Shown: positions 23,404 to 33,218, counted from the stretch's first letter. The stretch is DNA of 64,000 bases from Ignavibacteriaceae bacterium (GCA_023229425.1 JALNZG010000009.1:62001-126000); one strand, 5' to 3'. A program made the numbers and translations. The notes: generated by a model not told the origin, from the sequence alone.

Positions 23404-24048
23404 ATGAAAATATTTATTGATACCGCAAGCATTAAAGAAATTCGCGAAGCCGCGTCACTCGGCCTGCTTGATGGAGTGACCACAAATCCTTCGCTTGTAG
23501 CAAAAGAAGGAAAAGATTTTCGCGCAATGCTGGATGAAATTTTAGCGATTGTTGATGGACCTGTAAGCGCTGAAGTTATTTCAACCGATTACGAAGGAAT
23601 TCTAAAAGAAGGACGTGAGCTTGCGGCTATTCATAAAAATATTGTTGTTAAAGTTCCATTGATAAAAGAAGGATTGAAAGCGGTTCGCACCCTTTCCTCC
23701 GAAGGAATTAAAACAAACGTCACACTCTGTTTTTCTCCGTCGCAGGCTTTACTTGCAGCAAAAGCCGGCGCTTCTTACATCAGTCCTTTTGTTGGAAGAC
23801 TTGACGATATCAGCCACAACGGAATGCAGTTAATTGAAGAAATCGTTCAGATTTATCGGAACTACGATTATCAAACCGAAGTACTTGTTGCCAGCATCCG
23901 CCATCCTCTTCATTTTGTTGAAGCGGCATTGATCGGAGCAGACGTTTGCACTATGCCTTTTTCAGTTATTGATAAATTATTTAGCCACCCTCTCACTGAT
24001 AGCGGATTAGAAAAATTTCTTAGTGATTGGGAAAAAACTCAAAAATAA
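23404..24048 (+). CDS. tal: Transaldolase of the small (FSA-like) family
   Basis: A 214-residue TIM-barrel class I aldolase of the fructose-6-phosphate aldolase/transaldolase family. Key features are FIDTASI at the N-terminus, GVTTNPSL, the Schiff-base Lys83 in VVKVPL, NVTLCFS and SPFVGRLDD. In true FSA the residue after Pro in the last motif is Tyr; here it is Phe129, as in transaldolases, so pentose-phosphate transaldolase activity is the better call. A TAATTTTG word lies shortly upstream. gcvT follows after 15 bases. Confidence 0.88.
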   Translation: MKIFIDTASIKEIREAASLGLLDGVTTNPSLVAKEGKDFRAMLDEILAIVDGPVSAEVISTDYEGILKEGRELAAIHKNIVVKVPLIKEGLKAVRTLSSEGIKTNVTLCFSPSQALLAAKAGASYISPFVGRLDDISHNGMQLIEEIVQIYRNYDYQTEVLVASIRHPLHFVEAALIGADVCTMPFSVIDKLFSHPLTDSGLEKFLSDWEKTQK

Positions 24049-24063
24049 AATATAAAAACAAAG

Positions 24064-25146
24064 ATGAAACGAACAACCTTTTATTCTATTCATAAAAATC
24101 TTAATGCAAAACTTGTGGAATTTGCCGGTTACGAAATGCCGGTTCAATATTCTTCAATTATCGCCGAACATAAAGCCGTAAGACAATCGGCAGGCGTTTT
24201 CGATGTAAGCCACATGGGGGAAGTGTTTGTCCGGGGCGAAAAAGCTTTTGAGTTTGTTCAGGAAATAACGGTGAATGACGTAGAAAAATTATTTCCGGGA
24301 CGGGTTCAATATTCTGCCATGTGTTATGAAGACGGAGGAATTGTTGACGATCTTCTTGTTTATTGCATCTCTCCAAACGAATATTTTCTTGTTATCAACG
24401 CGTCAAATGTTGAAAAGGATTTTGCGTGGATGCAGAAAAATAATTCCTTCGGCGTTGAATTGATCAATGCAAGCGACGAATATTCTTTGCTTGCCGTGCA
24501 GGGTCCAAATTCAAAAAAAATAATTGAAAAACTTTACGGCAAAGAAATCCCGCTTGAATATTATCATTTCCTTACCGAAAAAATTTTAGATGTTGAGATG
24601 ATCATTTCACGTACAGGTTATACCGGTGAGGTGGGTTACGAACTCTATTTTAAAGGTGATGAACAAACTGCGGAAAAAATCTGGAACGCACTTTTTGAAG
24701 CCGGAAAGGAATTTGATATTCAACCGGTTGGATTAGGTGCACGTGATTCTCTTCGCCTTGAAATGGGATATTGCTTGTACGGTAATGATATTGATCAAAC
24801 AACAAATCCTCTTGAAGCCGGATTAGGATGGATAACCCGTTTATCAAAACCACATTTCATAGGCAAAGAAGCATTAATGAAAATAAAAGAGAGCGGTTTA
24901 AAAAGGAAATTAACTCCTTTAGTAATAAAAGAAAGAGCTTTTCCGCGTCACGGTTATAGAGTGGCTTTCCGAGGGGAAGAAATCGGGATCGTTACAAGTG
25001 GAACGGTAAGTCCGGTTCTTGAAAAAGGAATTGCACTTGCCTATCTTTCTGCCGATACTTTGCAGGAAACCAAAGAAGTTCAAATGCTTATTCGCGGAAG
25101 AGAAATACCTGCTCAAGTAGGCAGGCTTCCGTTTATATCAAAATAA
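24064..25146 (+). CDS. gcvT: Glycine cleavage system T protein (aminomethyltransferase)
   Basis: GcvT transfers the methylene group of glycine to tetrahydrofolate, releasing ammonia. The 360-residue protein is full length, with EFAGYEMPVQYSS and GVFDVSHMGE near the N-terminus, SRTGYTGEVGYELY near 181-194, and GLGARDSLRLEMGYCLYGND with the catalytic Asp in ARDSLR. The C-terminal barrel contains IGIVTSGTVSPVLEKGIALAY. The other gcv genes are not in the window. comB follows after 19 bases. Confidence 0.96.
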   Translation: MKRTTFYSIHKNLNAKLVEFAGYEMPVQYSSIIAEHKAVRQSAGVFDVSHMGEVFVRGEKAFEFVQEITVNDVEKLFPGRVQYSAMCYEDGGIVDDLLVYCISPNEYFLVINASNVEKDFAWMQKNNSFGVELINASDEYSLLAVQGPNSKKIIEKLYGKEIPLEYYHFLTEKILDVEMIISRTGYTGEVGYELYFKGDEQTAEKIWNALFEAGKEFDIQPVGLGARDSLRLEMGYCLYGNDIDQTTNPLEAGLGWITRLSKPHFIGKEALMKIKESGLKRKLTPLVIKERAFPRHGYRVAFRGEEIGIVTSGTVSPVLEKGIALAYLSADTLQETKEVQMLIRGREIPAQVGRLPFISK

Positions 25147-25165
25147 AAAGAGGGTTGAAAAAAGA

Positions 25166-25933
25166 ATGAAAATAAATGTTGTTCTTTCACCGGCGAATGT
25201 TGACGAACTTTATTTTTCAGGCAAAACAACCGTAGTAGTGGATGTGCTTCGTGCAACTACAACTATTATAACTGCATTAATGAACGGAGCAAAAGAAATT
25301 GTTCCCGTCGGTTCAGTTGAATTTGCAATGAAGGCTTCGAGCAATATGTTCGGCGGTCAAACGCTTATCTGCGGTGAAAGAAATGCCAAAAAAATAGATG
25401 GTTTTAACCTTGGCAATTCTCCATTGGAATTTACAAGTGAGGTTATCGGCGGAAAAACTCTTGTTTTTTTTACAACCAACGGAACGAAAGCGATTGTAAA
25501 AGCAAAATATTCAGACGAAGTTATTATCGCTTCGTTTCTTAATCTTTCCGCTGTTGCAAAATATTTGGTAAAATTGAACAAGTCTTTTGAAATTCTTTGT
25601 GCGGGAAGAAACAGCAGCTTTTGTTTAGAGGATACTGTTTTTGCGGGGAAGTTGATTTCTGAAATATCTTCTCTTTTGCAGGGTATTGAATTAAGTGATT
25701 CCGGATTGGCTTCGGTTTCAATTGCAAAAACATTCGGCAAGAATTTGAAGAAAATGTTTGCTGAATCGGAACACGGAAAATTTTTAATTGAAAACGGGTT
25801 TGAAGAAGATTTAAAATATTGTGCGAGGGTAAATATAACCGGTGATATTCCGGTGTATTCGTCAAACATAATTAAAATCTTACATCAGCAAAATTCGGAA
25901 CATCAAGTATCCGGTTTATCAACTATCAGCTAA
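25166..25933 (+). CDS. comB: 2-phosphosulfolactate phosphatase family protein
   Basis: A 255-residue ComB-family phosphatase. The family carries DVLRATTTI near 27-35, ICGERNAKKIDGFNLGNSPLEF near 68-89, TTNGTKA near 103 and CAGRNSSFCLEDTVFAG near 145-160, all present here. The founding member removes phosphate from 2-phosphosulfolactate in coenzyme M synthesis, but most bacterial members, including those in Bacteroidota, have unproven substrates. It lies 19 bases after gcvT and 4 bases before ftsK. Confidence 0.88.
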   Translation: MKINVVLSPANVDELYFSGKTTVVVDVLRATTTIITALMNGAKEIVPVGSVEFAMKASSNMFGGQTLICGERNAKKIDGFNLGNSPLEFTSEVIGGKTLVFFTTNGTKAIVKAKYSDEVIIASFLNLSAVAKYLVKLNKSFEILCAGRNSSFCLEDTVFAGKLISEISSLLQGIELSDSGLASVSIAKTFGKNLKKMFAESEHGKFLIENGFEEDLKYCARVNITGDIPVYSSNIIKILHQQNSEHQVSGLSTIS

Positions 25934-25937
25934 AAGA

Positions 25938-28421
25938 ATGGCAAAAAAAACTAACGGAAAAACCAGCGAAGTAAAAAAAAATTCTCCTTATTTTTCTTTA
26001 TCTGCCGAAAAGAATAAGAAAATTCTCGGCATCTTTCTGTTGATTTTTGCTCTGATCCTTTTGTTGAGTATTGTTTCTTATTCGCGATTCGACCGCGCAT
26101 TACTCAGCTATCAAATGAAAGATTTCTTCCGCATATTCAATAGCGATGAACTACAGCGCGAACTTCATACTGCACAAAATTGGCTCGGAATTGTCGGCGC
26201 TTATTTTGCGGAATTCAGCATCAACACTATACTTGGAATTTTCTCACTCGTTTTTCCATTTATCATTGGTCTTTGGGGATTTTCCTTCTTCAAAAAAATC
26301 GAATTAAAAACATTACTAAACATTTCCAATTTTTTAATTGTTTCCGCACTTTTACTTTCCGCAATGTTTGGCGTTGTTCGTCTTGAGTATAGTATTTTCT
26401 ACCAGACGTATGAACTCAGCGGCGCGTTCGGAGATTTTTTAGGAAAAGCTTTGGGTACATTACTTGGTGGAATTGGAAGTATGCTTCTTTTAACTTCGTT
26501 GATGGTGATTACCCTCATCATTGCATTCGATATTAAAATTGAAAAAATATTTGTTTGGATAGCTACTTTATTTGCAAGAACGCGCAATACCGCTCCGGAA
26601 AAAATGAATGAAGAAAAAATATCCGGCAAAGAAAAAGATAATTTAGACAAGATTAAACAACTTCGCGAAAAAAAGAAAAGTCCGATTCTGCCTCCTGCAG
26701 ATGTAACAAAAGCAGATGCATCGCAAAATGGACTTACAGACGATCAAAAGGAAGAAACAACGATCCGCATTATCAGAAAAGATGAACTTCCTTTAAGCAA
26801 AACTGAAGTGAAAAAGCTTGAAGATGATTCTGAAGAAGATGAAAGCGTAGCAAAGACAAAAATAAAAGATGATGATACAATAATTTTTGCGAACCGCGAT
26901 ATAGAAGCGGCTTTGCCGGATCCATGGGAAGAAAAAATTAAATATAATTTCCCTTCACTTGATTTGCTTAATGAAATTCCGGAAGAGAATTTTAAAGTTG
27001 CTGAAGAAGAATTAAAAAAGAATGCCGAACTTCTAAAAGACAAACTTTCTCTTTTCGATATTGAAATTCAAGATATTTCCGTAACACCGGGACCAGTTGT
27101 AACCTTGTACGAAATTGTTCCTGCGCCGGGTGTAAAGATCAGCAAGATAGTTAGCCTTGAACACGATATTGCTTTAGCGCTTGCAGCGCGGGGAATAAGG
27201 ATCATCGCTCCAATCCCGGGCAAAAGCGCAATAGGCGTTGAAATTCCAAACTCGGAACCGTCTCTCGTTGTAGCGAAATCAGTCTTAAGTAAACTCGCCA
27301 ACACTAAAGCAGAACTTCCGCTCGCATTAGGGAAAGATATTGTCGGTGAAGTTTTAATTTCAGATTTGGCAAAGATGCCTCATTTATTAATTGCCGGTTC
27401 AACGGGTTCCGGAAAAAGTGTCGGCATCAACATGATTATTGCAAGCCTGCTTTATTCAAAACATCCTTCCGAAGTAAAACTTGCGATCATTGACCCGAAG
27501 AAAATTGAACTTTCGTTTTATAATTGTTTGCGTAAACATTATCTCGCGGTCTCACCCGATTTTGATGAAGACATTGTAACTGTTCCAACCAATGCAGTAC
27601 TTCTTTTAAAATCTGTTGAATACGAAATGGAAAAGCGGTACGATAAACTTGCCAAAGCCGGTGTAAGAAACATCGTTGATTATAATGCAAAGATTGCCGA
27701 TCCAAAGAGAAAACCAAAAGATTCCGAGACGATGAAACATTTTCATCTTCCATACATCGTTGTAATTATCGATGAACTTGCAGACTTGATGATCACCGCC
27801 GGGAAAGAAGTTGAAGAACCGATTGCACGATTAGCGCAATTAGCAAGAGCCGTTGGAATTCATCTTGTACTCGCTACACAACGTCCTTCGGTGAATGTTA
27901 TTACTGGTGTTATCAAAGCAAATTTCAGTGCACGGATTGCTTATCAAGTTGCAACTAAAATTGATTCGAGAACCATTCTTGATATGAACGGCGCGGAACA
28001 ATTGCTTGGGCGCGGCGATATGCTTTTCCTTCCGCCGGGATTGCCGAAACCGATCCGCATGCAAAACGCATTTATCACTACTGAAGAAGTTGAACGTCTA
28101 ACTGAATATATTTCAAAACAGGAAGGTTATTCAAAACCATATAATCTGCCTTCTTTGTATGATAAGAAAAAAGATATGGCGGCAAAGTTTATGGATGATG
28201 TCGATCCGTTATTTGCTGATGCCGCAAGAGTTGTCGTTCGGCATCAACAAGGTTCCGTATCACTGTTGCAGAGAAGATTAAAGCTTGGTTATTCGCGGGC
28301 AGCGCGCATTGTTGATCAACTTGAAGAAGCCGGTATCGTTGGTCCGAACGACGGAAGCAAAGCGCGTGAAGTAATTATTGAAAATGAAGAACAACTTGAA
28401 ACTATTCTCAGAAATATTTAA
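25938..28421 (+). CDS. ftsK: DNA translocase FtsK/SpoIIIE
   Basis: An 827-residue septal DNA pump that segregates chromosome termini. About four membrane helices lie in the first 200 residues, followed by a charged linker (about 215-330). The motor shows Walker A AGSTGSGKSVGIN near 485-497, Walker B VVIIDELADL near 609, and RPSVNVITGVIKANFSARIAYQV. The C-terminal gamma winged helix (SVSLLQRRLKLGYSRAARIVDQLEEAGIVG is split over about 765-795) reads KOPS-like sites. lolA begins at the base after its stop codon. Confidence 0.95.
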   Translation: MAKKTNGKTSEVKKNSPYFSLSAEKNKKILGIFLLIFALILLLSIVSYSRFDRALLSYQMKDFFRIFNSDELQRELHTAQNWLGIVGAYFAEFSINTILGIFSLVFPFIIGLWGFSFFKKIELKTLLNISNFLIVSALLLSAMFGVVRLEYSIFYQTYELSGAFGDFLGKALGTLLGGIGSMLLLTSLMVITLIIAFDIKIEKIFVWIATLFARTRNTAPEKMNEEKISGKEKDNLDKIKQLREKKKSPILPPADVTKADASQNGLTDDQKEETTIRIIRKDELPLSKTEVKKLEDDSEEDESVAKTKIKDDDTIIFANRDIEAALPDPWEEKIKYNFPSLDLLNEIPEENFKVAEEELKKNAELLKDKLSLFDIEIQDISVTPGPVVTLYEIVPAPGVKISKIVSLEHDIALALAARGIRIIAPIPGKSAIGVEIPNSEPSLVVAKSVLSKLANTKAELPLALGKDIVGEVLISDLAKMPHLLIAGSTGSGKSVGINMIIASLLYSKHPSEVKLAIIDPKKIELSFYNCLRKHYLAVSPDFDEDIVTVPTNAVLLLKSVEYEMEKRYDKLAKAGVRNIVDYNAKIADPKRKPKDSETMKHFHLPYIVVIIDELADLMITAGKEVEEPIARLAQLARAVGIHLVLATQRPSVNVITGVIKANFSARIAYQVATKIDSRTILDMNGAEQLLGRGDMLFLPPGLPKPIRMQNAFITTEEVERLTEYISKQEGYSKPYNLPSLYDKKKDMAAKFMDDVDPLFADAARVVVRHQQGSVSLLQRRLKLGYSRAARIVDQLEEAGIVGPNDGSKAREVIIENEEQLETILRNI

Positions 28422-29018
28422 ATGAAGAAAATTTTAATTCTTACCTTTTTAATTTTAGCAAACATTTTTCCGCAAGGGAAAGATGTTCCGCTTTTAAAAG
28501 CAATGCAAAACAAATTTTCCTCGTTGCATGATTTTTCCGTTGATTTCTCGCAGGAAGTAAATGGAAAAATCTTGATGACGGGAAAACTGTCTTTTAATAA
28601 AGGAAACATGCTTCATCTGGAAATGAAAAACTTGATGATTGTTTCCAACGGTGTTACGAATTGGAATTACAATAAAAAAGAAAAAAAAGTTATTGTTAGT
28701 AATTTTAGTGAAGAGGATGCTTCGCTTTTTTCACCCAAGAAATTTGTTTTCGATTACCCAAATCAGTGTAAAGTAACAGAAGTGATGGAAGATGGGAAAA
28801 CCTATCTTTTATTGATTCCGGCATCTTCATCAAGTGATTTTAAACAGGCAAAAGTTTATCCGACCGAAAATCAAACTTTACGGCAAGTTGTTGTAACCGG
28901 GAATGACGGCAAGGTTATTACATTCCATTTTTCAAATTTCCGGGGCAACCAAAATTTTGATAAAGAAAAATTTTCTTTCCAAATTCCACAAGGGACAAAA
29001 ATTATTGACCTCCGCTAA
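28422..29018 (+). CDS. lolA: Outer-membrane lipoprotein carrier protein LolA-like
   Basis: A 198-residue periplasmic carrier for lipoproteins. It has a signal peptide (MKKILILTFLILANIFP), then the LolA pattern: LLKAMQNKFSSLHDFSVDFSQEV, GKLSFNKGNMLHLEM, SNGVTNWNYNKKEKKVIV and a C-terminal VVTGNDGKVITFHFSNFRGN. It starts immediately after ftsK, an order common in Bacteroidota. The next gene begins within its last bases. Confidence 0.87.
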   Translation: MKKILILTFLILANIFPQGKDVPLLKAMQNKFSSLHDFSVDFSQEVNGKILMTGKLSFNKGNMLHLEMKNLMIVSNGVTNWNYNKKEKKVIVSNFSEEDASLFSPKKFVFDYPNQCKVTEVMEDGKTYLLLIPASSSSDFKQAKVYPTENQTLRQVVVTGNDGKVITFHFSNFRGNQNFDKEKFSFQIPQGTKIIDLR

Positions 29019-30063
29019 TTCAAAACAAAGGATCACTCCGAAAGAATTACTCAGCTATGCGGTTTCAGTTTTGCTGAGTTTTGTCTTTTTGTATTTTGCG
29101 TTTTCCGGAGTTGATGCTTCACATTTATTAGAAATAATTGTCGGCGCTTCGTTGTGGTGGATTTTTATTTTTATTTTGCTTACGCTTTTCGGGCATTATC
29201 TTCGCGCGCTAAGATGGAAAGTAATTTTATCTTCAATTAAAAAAGATGTCGAGGTAAGCCACCTTTTTGGTTCGCTGTTAATCGGGTACGGAGTGAATAA
29301 TGTTGTGCCGCGTCTTGGAGAAATTTCACGCGCTGTTTCTGTTGGGCAGCTAGAAAATATTTCCCGCTCATCAATCTTTGGAACGATTGTAGTTGAACGA
29401 GTCATTGACATTATTTTTTTCGGAAGCGCTGTTCTTCTTTCCGCGTTTCTCTATCAAGGAAATCTTTATGAGCAATTCCCATGGTTAAAACTGACAATGT
29501 ATTTTGGTTCGGCGATCATTTTCATCGTTATAATAATTTTAGTGTTAAGCATTCGCTATAAAGAAAAATTTTATTCGATCATTCTTTTTCTTACCAGAAA
29601 ATTCTCGGTAGCATTTGCAGAAAAAATAGCTTCGATATTTGAAAAACTTACTTTCGGATTCAGCAGTCTTTCCGGTTGGAAGAATTATTGTCTCGCTATA
29701 TTTTTTAGCGTTTTAATCATGCTTACGTATGGGTTTAATTCGTATGTCGGATTTCTAATTTTCGATATGCACAACTCCGCTAATATCAATTTAGGTTCAG
29801 GCTGGGTGGTGATGAGCATTAGTTCAATTGGGGTGATGATCCCAACTCCCGGCGGCATTGGTTCGTACCACACCATAACCAAATCGGTTTTAGTTTCGCT
29901 TTACTCTTTTCTTCCGGATGTTAGTATTGCTTATGCAACATTAACACACGGAATTTCCTATATCATTCATTCTGCTTCGGCATTGATTTACTTTTTCTAT
30001 TTCCGAAAAAAGTATTCAGCGTTAAAACAAACTTCTCTTTTCGATTTGGAGGAGAAAAATTAG
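29005..30063 (+). CDS. Lysylphosphatidylglycerol-synthase-type (UPF0104) membrane protein
   Basis: An integral membrane protein of about 352 residues with about eight helices, of the LPG_synthase_TM/UPF0104 family. Typical motifs are LRALRWKVILSS, NNVVPRLGEISRAVSV and TPGGIGSYHTITKSVL. It lacks the aminoacyl-transferase domain of true MprF, so its role is unclear; family members are thought to move lipids or glycolipids. The TTG at 29005 is preferred as start because AAGGGA lies 9 bases upstream; it overlaps lolA by 14 bases. An ATG at 28903 would overlap far more. Confidence 0.83.
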   Translation: MTSANSKQRITPKELLSYAVSVLLSFVFLYFAFSGVDASHLLEIIVGASLWWIFIFILLTLFGHYLRALRWKVILSSIKKDVEVSHLFGSLLIGYGVNNVVPRLGEISRAVSVGQLENISRSSIFGTIVVERVIDIIFFGSAVLLSAFLYQGNLYEQFPWLKLTMYFGSAIIFIVIIILVLSIRYKEKFYSIILFLTRKFSVAFAEKIASIFEKLTFGFSSLSGWKNYCLAIFFSVLIMLTYGFNSYVGFLIFDMHNSANINLGSGWVVMSISSIGVMIPTPGGIGSYHTITKSVLVSLYSFLPDVSIAYATLTHGISYIIHSASALIYFFYFRKKYSALKQTSLFDLEEKN

Positions 30064-30705
30064 ATGAAGAAAATTTTCTTTTTAGTAATTGTGGCTGTAA
30101 TAAGCCTGCCAGCCCAATGGGAAGTACGCGGCAGTATGGGACTGAATTATGTTAATATGGCAGATCTAAAAGATTATCTGAACTTGAATTATTTTATTGG
30201 AGATATGGCGCTTTATCAGTTTTTCCCCGCATTCGAAGCTTCAACAGAAATTGGTTATCAACCAACCTCAAATCTTGAATTCGGTTTGGAACTAGCATAC
30301 GAATTAAATTCTTTTCAAACTTCATATTTAAGTATTTATCGTTTTGATTATGGTTTCATGTCACCCTCACTTTTGGCTTACTATGTTTTGCAAGGTGCCG
30401 GATATAAATTTAAATTTGGCGGTGGAATTGGTCCGAGATTTATTTCAGCGGATGAAAAACTCCCTAATCTTACCCAAACGGAAACGTATTCTGCAACAGG
30501 TATCGGAATGGTTCTAAAAGCAGAAGGATTAACGGCTCTCGGCAAAAATGTTTTTGCTTCTATTGGTTTTGATTTACGATATTCATCCTTTGGAAAGTTT
30601 GCCACCGCTTCCGGAAAAACATTTATTAATAATCTAACCGGCTCGGAATTAAAAATGAATTCTCTTTCTGCCGGATTAAAAATCGGCGTTGCCGTAACAT
30701 TCTAA
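30064..30705 (+). CDS. Outer-membrane beta-barrel protein, function unknown
   Basis: A 213-residue exported protein with a signal peptide (MKKIFFLVIVAVISLPAQ). The rest alternates polar and hydrophobic residues in short strands ending in an aromatic residue (VAVTF), as in small outer-membrane beta-barrels. It starts directly after the UPF0104 gene and ends 9 bases before uppP, so it shares their transcript. No specific family is recognised. Confidence 0.75.
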   Translation: MKKIFFLVIVAVISLPAQWEVRGSMGLNYVNMADLKDYLNLNYFIGDMALYQFFPAFEASTEIGYQPTSNLEFGLELAYELNSFQTSYLSIYRFDYGFMSPSLLAYYVLQGAGYKFKFGGGIGPRFISADEKLPNLTQTETYSATGIGMVLKAEGLTALGKNVFASIGFDLRYSSFGKFATASGKTFINNLTGSELKMNSLSAGLKIGVAVTF

Positions 30706-30714
30706 GGAAACCTA

Positions 30715-31563
30715 ATGTCAGTTTTTGAAGCAATTATTCTCGGAATTATTCAAGGTTTATCAGAGTTTTTACCGATCAGCAGTACGGGGCATTTAACTAT
30801 TTTCGGAAGGATGTTCAATCTTATCTCGGAAGAAAATCCGCAGGCATGGACTTCATTCATCGCGGTTATCCAACTCGGCACACTGGTTGCTGTACTTGTT
30901 TATTTTTGGAAAGATATTTTGCATATCGTTACTGCTTTCCTGAAAGAGAATTTAAGTTCAAGAAAAAAGTTTTCTTTACAGTCGCTTGATGCAAAGATGG
31001 GTTGGTTTATCATCCTGGGAACGATCCCGATCGTTACGTTTGGATTGGGGTTTAAAAAAATAATTGAAGGAACGTTAACAAAGAATCTAGTTGTTATTGC
31101 CTGCAGTTTAATTGTTCTTGCGGTTATCCTTGCAATAGCGGAAAGAAAAGCAAAATTCAAAAAAGAGATGAAAGACATTACCGTTCTTGATTCAATTGTA
31201 ATAGGAATAGCGCAAGCGATGGCGTTAATTCCCGGTTCATCCCGCTCCGGCACTACGATAACCGGCGGTTTGTTTATGGGATTAACGCGTGAATCAGCCG
31301 CGAGATTTTCATTTCTACTCAGCATTCCTTCAGTATTTGCAAGCGGTCTACTGGAACTTTACCAACAGATAAAATTTATTGATCATTCAGGGATTGTTAA
31401 TCTTGTGGTTGCAACAATCGTTTCGGGGATTAGCGGATACGTTGCAATAGATTTTCTTCTAAAATACTTACGGAAGAATACTACTTTTGTTTTTATTTAT
31501 TACCGGATTGCGCTTGGCGTTTTAATTCTGATTTTAATTTCATTAAACATTCTAAAACCATAA
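30715..31563 (+). CDS. uppP: Undecaprenyl-diphosphatase
   Basis: UppP (BacA) recycles undecaprenyl pyrophosphate to the monophosphate lipid carrier for cell-wall synthesis. The 282-residue membrane protein has GIIQGLSEFLPISSTGHL near 10-27 with the catalytic Glu-Ser region and ALIPGSSRSGTTITGG near 171-186 with the catalytic Arg. About eight helices are predicted. It sits in the ftsK-lolA-UPF0104 run, with 9 bases on each side. Confidence 0.95.
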   Translation: MSVFEAIILGIIQGLSEFLPISSTGHLTIFGRMFNLISEENPQAWTSFIAVIQLGTLVAVLVYFWKDILHIVTAFLKENLSSRKKFSLQSLDAKMGWFIILGTIPIVTFGLGFKKIIEGTLTKNLVVIACSLIVLAVILAIAERKAKFKKEMKDITVLDSIVIGIAQAMALIPGSSRSGTTITGGLFMGLTRESAARFSFLLSIPSVFASGLLELYQQIKFIDHSGIVNLVVATIVSGISGYVAIDFLLKYLRKNTTFVFIYYRIALGVLILILISLNILKP

Positions 31564-31572
31564 AAGGACTCA

Positions 31573-32193
31573 ATGCAATATCTTTTGCTTTTCTCCATTT
31601 TTGCCCTGGCTCTGGGCTGTAAGAGTGAATCAACAACAAAACAAAAAGGTGATATCGTGACACAATATATGAACGGAAAAGATTCGGTAACCGTTGCCGT
31701 AATCAAAACTACTCTAGGAACAATCGAGATTTTGCTTCTTGATAAACACGTTCCAAAAACAGTGGAAAATTTTGTAGGACTTGCCGAAAAAGATTACTAC
31801 AACGGAATTATTTTCCATAGAGTGATTGAAAATTTTATGATCCAGGGCGGCGACCCGACCGGCAGCGGCAGAGGCGGTGAAAGCTTCTGGGGCAAAGCTT
31901 TTGAAGATGAATTTAATTTGGAATTGAAACATGAAACTCCCGGCGTTTTATCCATGGCAAACTCAGGACCAAACACAAACGGGAGCCAATTTTTTATTAC
32001 ACTTGTTCCAACTCCCTGGTTAGACGGGAAGCATAGTATCTTCGGACACGTAATAAAAGGAATGGAAGTTGTTCAAGCGATCGGGAAGGTGGCAACCACA
32101 CCATCTTATAATAAGCCGGTTGTAGATGTTGTTATGGAATCAGTGACCATCGAAAAAAGAGTACCTGAACAAAAACAGTCTCCAAAGAAATAA
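31573..32193 (+). CDS. Lipoprotein peptidyl-prolyl isomerase (cyclophilin type)
   Basis: A 206-residue cyclophilin-type foldase at the cell envelope. The signal peptide ends in lipobox LALGC with Cys16. The cyclophilin core has YNGIIFHRVIENFMIQGGDPTGSG, then GVLSMANSGPNTNGSQFFITLVPTPWLDGKHSIFG, with the conserved catalytic Arg in FHRV and the Phe of SQFFIT. It would help fold exported proteins. It lies 9 bases after uppP and 8 bases before holA. Confidence 0.92.
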   Translation: MQYLLLFSIFALALGCKSESTTKQKGDIVTQYMNGKDSVTVAVIKTTLGTIEILLLDKHVPKTVENFVGLAEKDYYNGIIFHRVIENFMIQGGDPTGSGRGGESFWGKAFEDEFNLELKHETPGVLSMANSGPNTNGSQFFITLVPTPWLDGKHSIFGHVIKGMEVVQAIGKVATTPSYNKPVVDVVMESVTIEKRVPEQKQSPKK

Positions 32194-32201
32194 GTTTAAT
32201 A

Positions 32202-33218
32202 ATGGCAAAGCAGTTCTTTCAAGATATTTCTGAAATTCAGAAGCATTGTAAGCTTAAAAAATTTTCCCCCGTCTATTTTCTTGCGGGGGAAGATTCGTTT
32301 AGTATTACAGAGGCTGCCGAAAATCTTGAAAAAGCAATCGCACCTTTGCTTGCAAGTGAATTTGATAAGCAAATCTATTTTGGAAGCTCTTCTTCACTAA
32401 ATGAAGTGATTGATTATGCTCAATCATTTCCATTCGGTGATGGCAAAAAATTCATCCTTGTAAAAGAGTTTGAAAAAATGAAGGAAGAGAAGGAATCAAA
32501 ACTTCTTGAACGCTACGTAAAAGATCCGCCCGATTTTTCCGTGCTCGTTTTTCTTTATAATGCTTCGGTAAAAAGTTCTGAAAAAGGATTTATAAAAGTC
32601 TTTGCCGAACATGACTTTATTTTTGAAGCTAAGGCGCTAAAAGAAGTTTCGCTCGTAAATTGGATCATGCAGTACACTGATCTTCACAAAAAGCAGATCA
32701 CAAGAGTTGATGCTGAGTTTCTTTTAAGTCTGGTTGGAGAAAACCGGGGAATGCTTGAGATGCAGCTTGAGAAAATAATTTCGTCGCTTGGTGAGAATAA
32801 TGAAATTACTCTTAAAGAGATCGAAGCAAATGTTGTTTCAACAAAAGAATACACAATCTTTAATTTGCAGGATGCGATAGGCGCGCAGAAAAAAACTGAA
32901 GCGGTGAAAATCGCTTTTCAATTATTGGAGAAAGAAGGAATAATTCTTCTTCTTGCAATGCTGAATAAATATTTTACTTCTTTGATGCAAATCCCCGAAA
33001 TGCTTGAACAAAAACTCCCCGAACAAATGATAGCCAGAATTGTTGGAACGCATCCTTACTACTTGAAAAATTTTATCGCGGCAAGAAAATATTTTAGCGA
33101 TGCTAAACTGTTGGAGATAAGCAGAGTGCTGTTTGAAAGTGATGTAGCTGTAAAATCAACTTCAACAGACCACAAGACAATTCTTTTGCTTTTACTTCAA
33201 ACAATTTTTAGCGAATAA
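32202..33218 (+). CDS. holA: DNA polymerase III subunit delta
   Basis: HolA is the clamp-loader subunit that opens the beta clamp. The 338-residue protein has the AAA+-like N-terminal fold with FSPVYFLAGEDSF, VIDYAQSFPFGDGKKFILVKEF and VFLYNASVKSSEKGF, then GENRGMLEMQLEKIIS and the C-terminal collar with KSTSTDHKTILLLLLQ. No Walker A is expected or seen. It ends the plus-strand run and overlaps the convergent membrane protein gene by 11 bases. Confidence 0.9.
   Translation: MAKQFFQDISEIQKHCKLKKFSPVYFLAGEDSFSITEAAENLEKAIAPLLASEFDKQIYFGSSSSLNEVIDYAQSFPFGDGKKFILVKEFEKMKEEKESKLLERYVKDPPDFSVLVFLYNASVKSSEKGFIKVFAEHDFIFEAKALKEVSLVNWIMQYTDLHKKQITRVDAEFLLSLVGENRGMLEMQLEKIISSLGENNEITLKEIEANVVSTKEYTIFNLQDAIGAQKKTEAVKIAFQLLEKEGIILLLAMLNKYFTSLMQIPEMLEQKLPEQMIARIVGTHPYYLKNFIAARKYFSDAKLLEISRVLFESDVAVKSTSTDHKTILLLLLQTIFSE

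Noticed and set aside
25357..25869. Minus-strand open frame of 170 codons
   Set aside because: It is antisense to comB, which has all family motifs.
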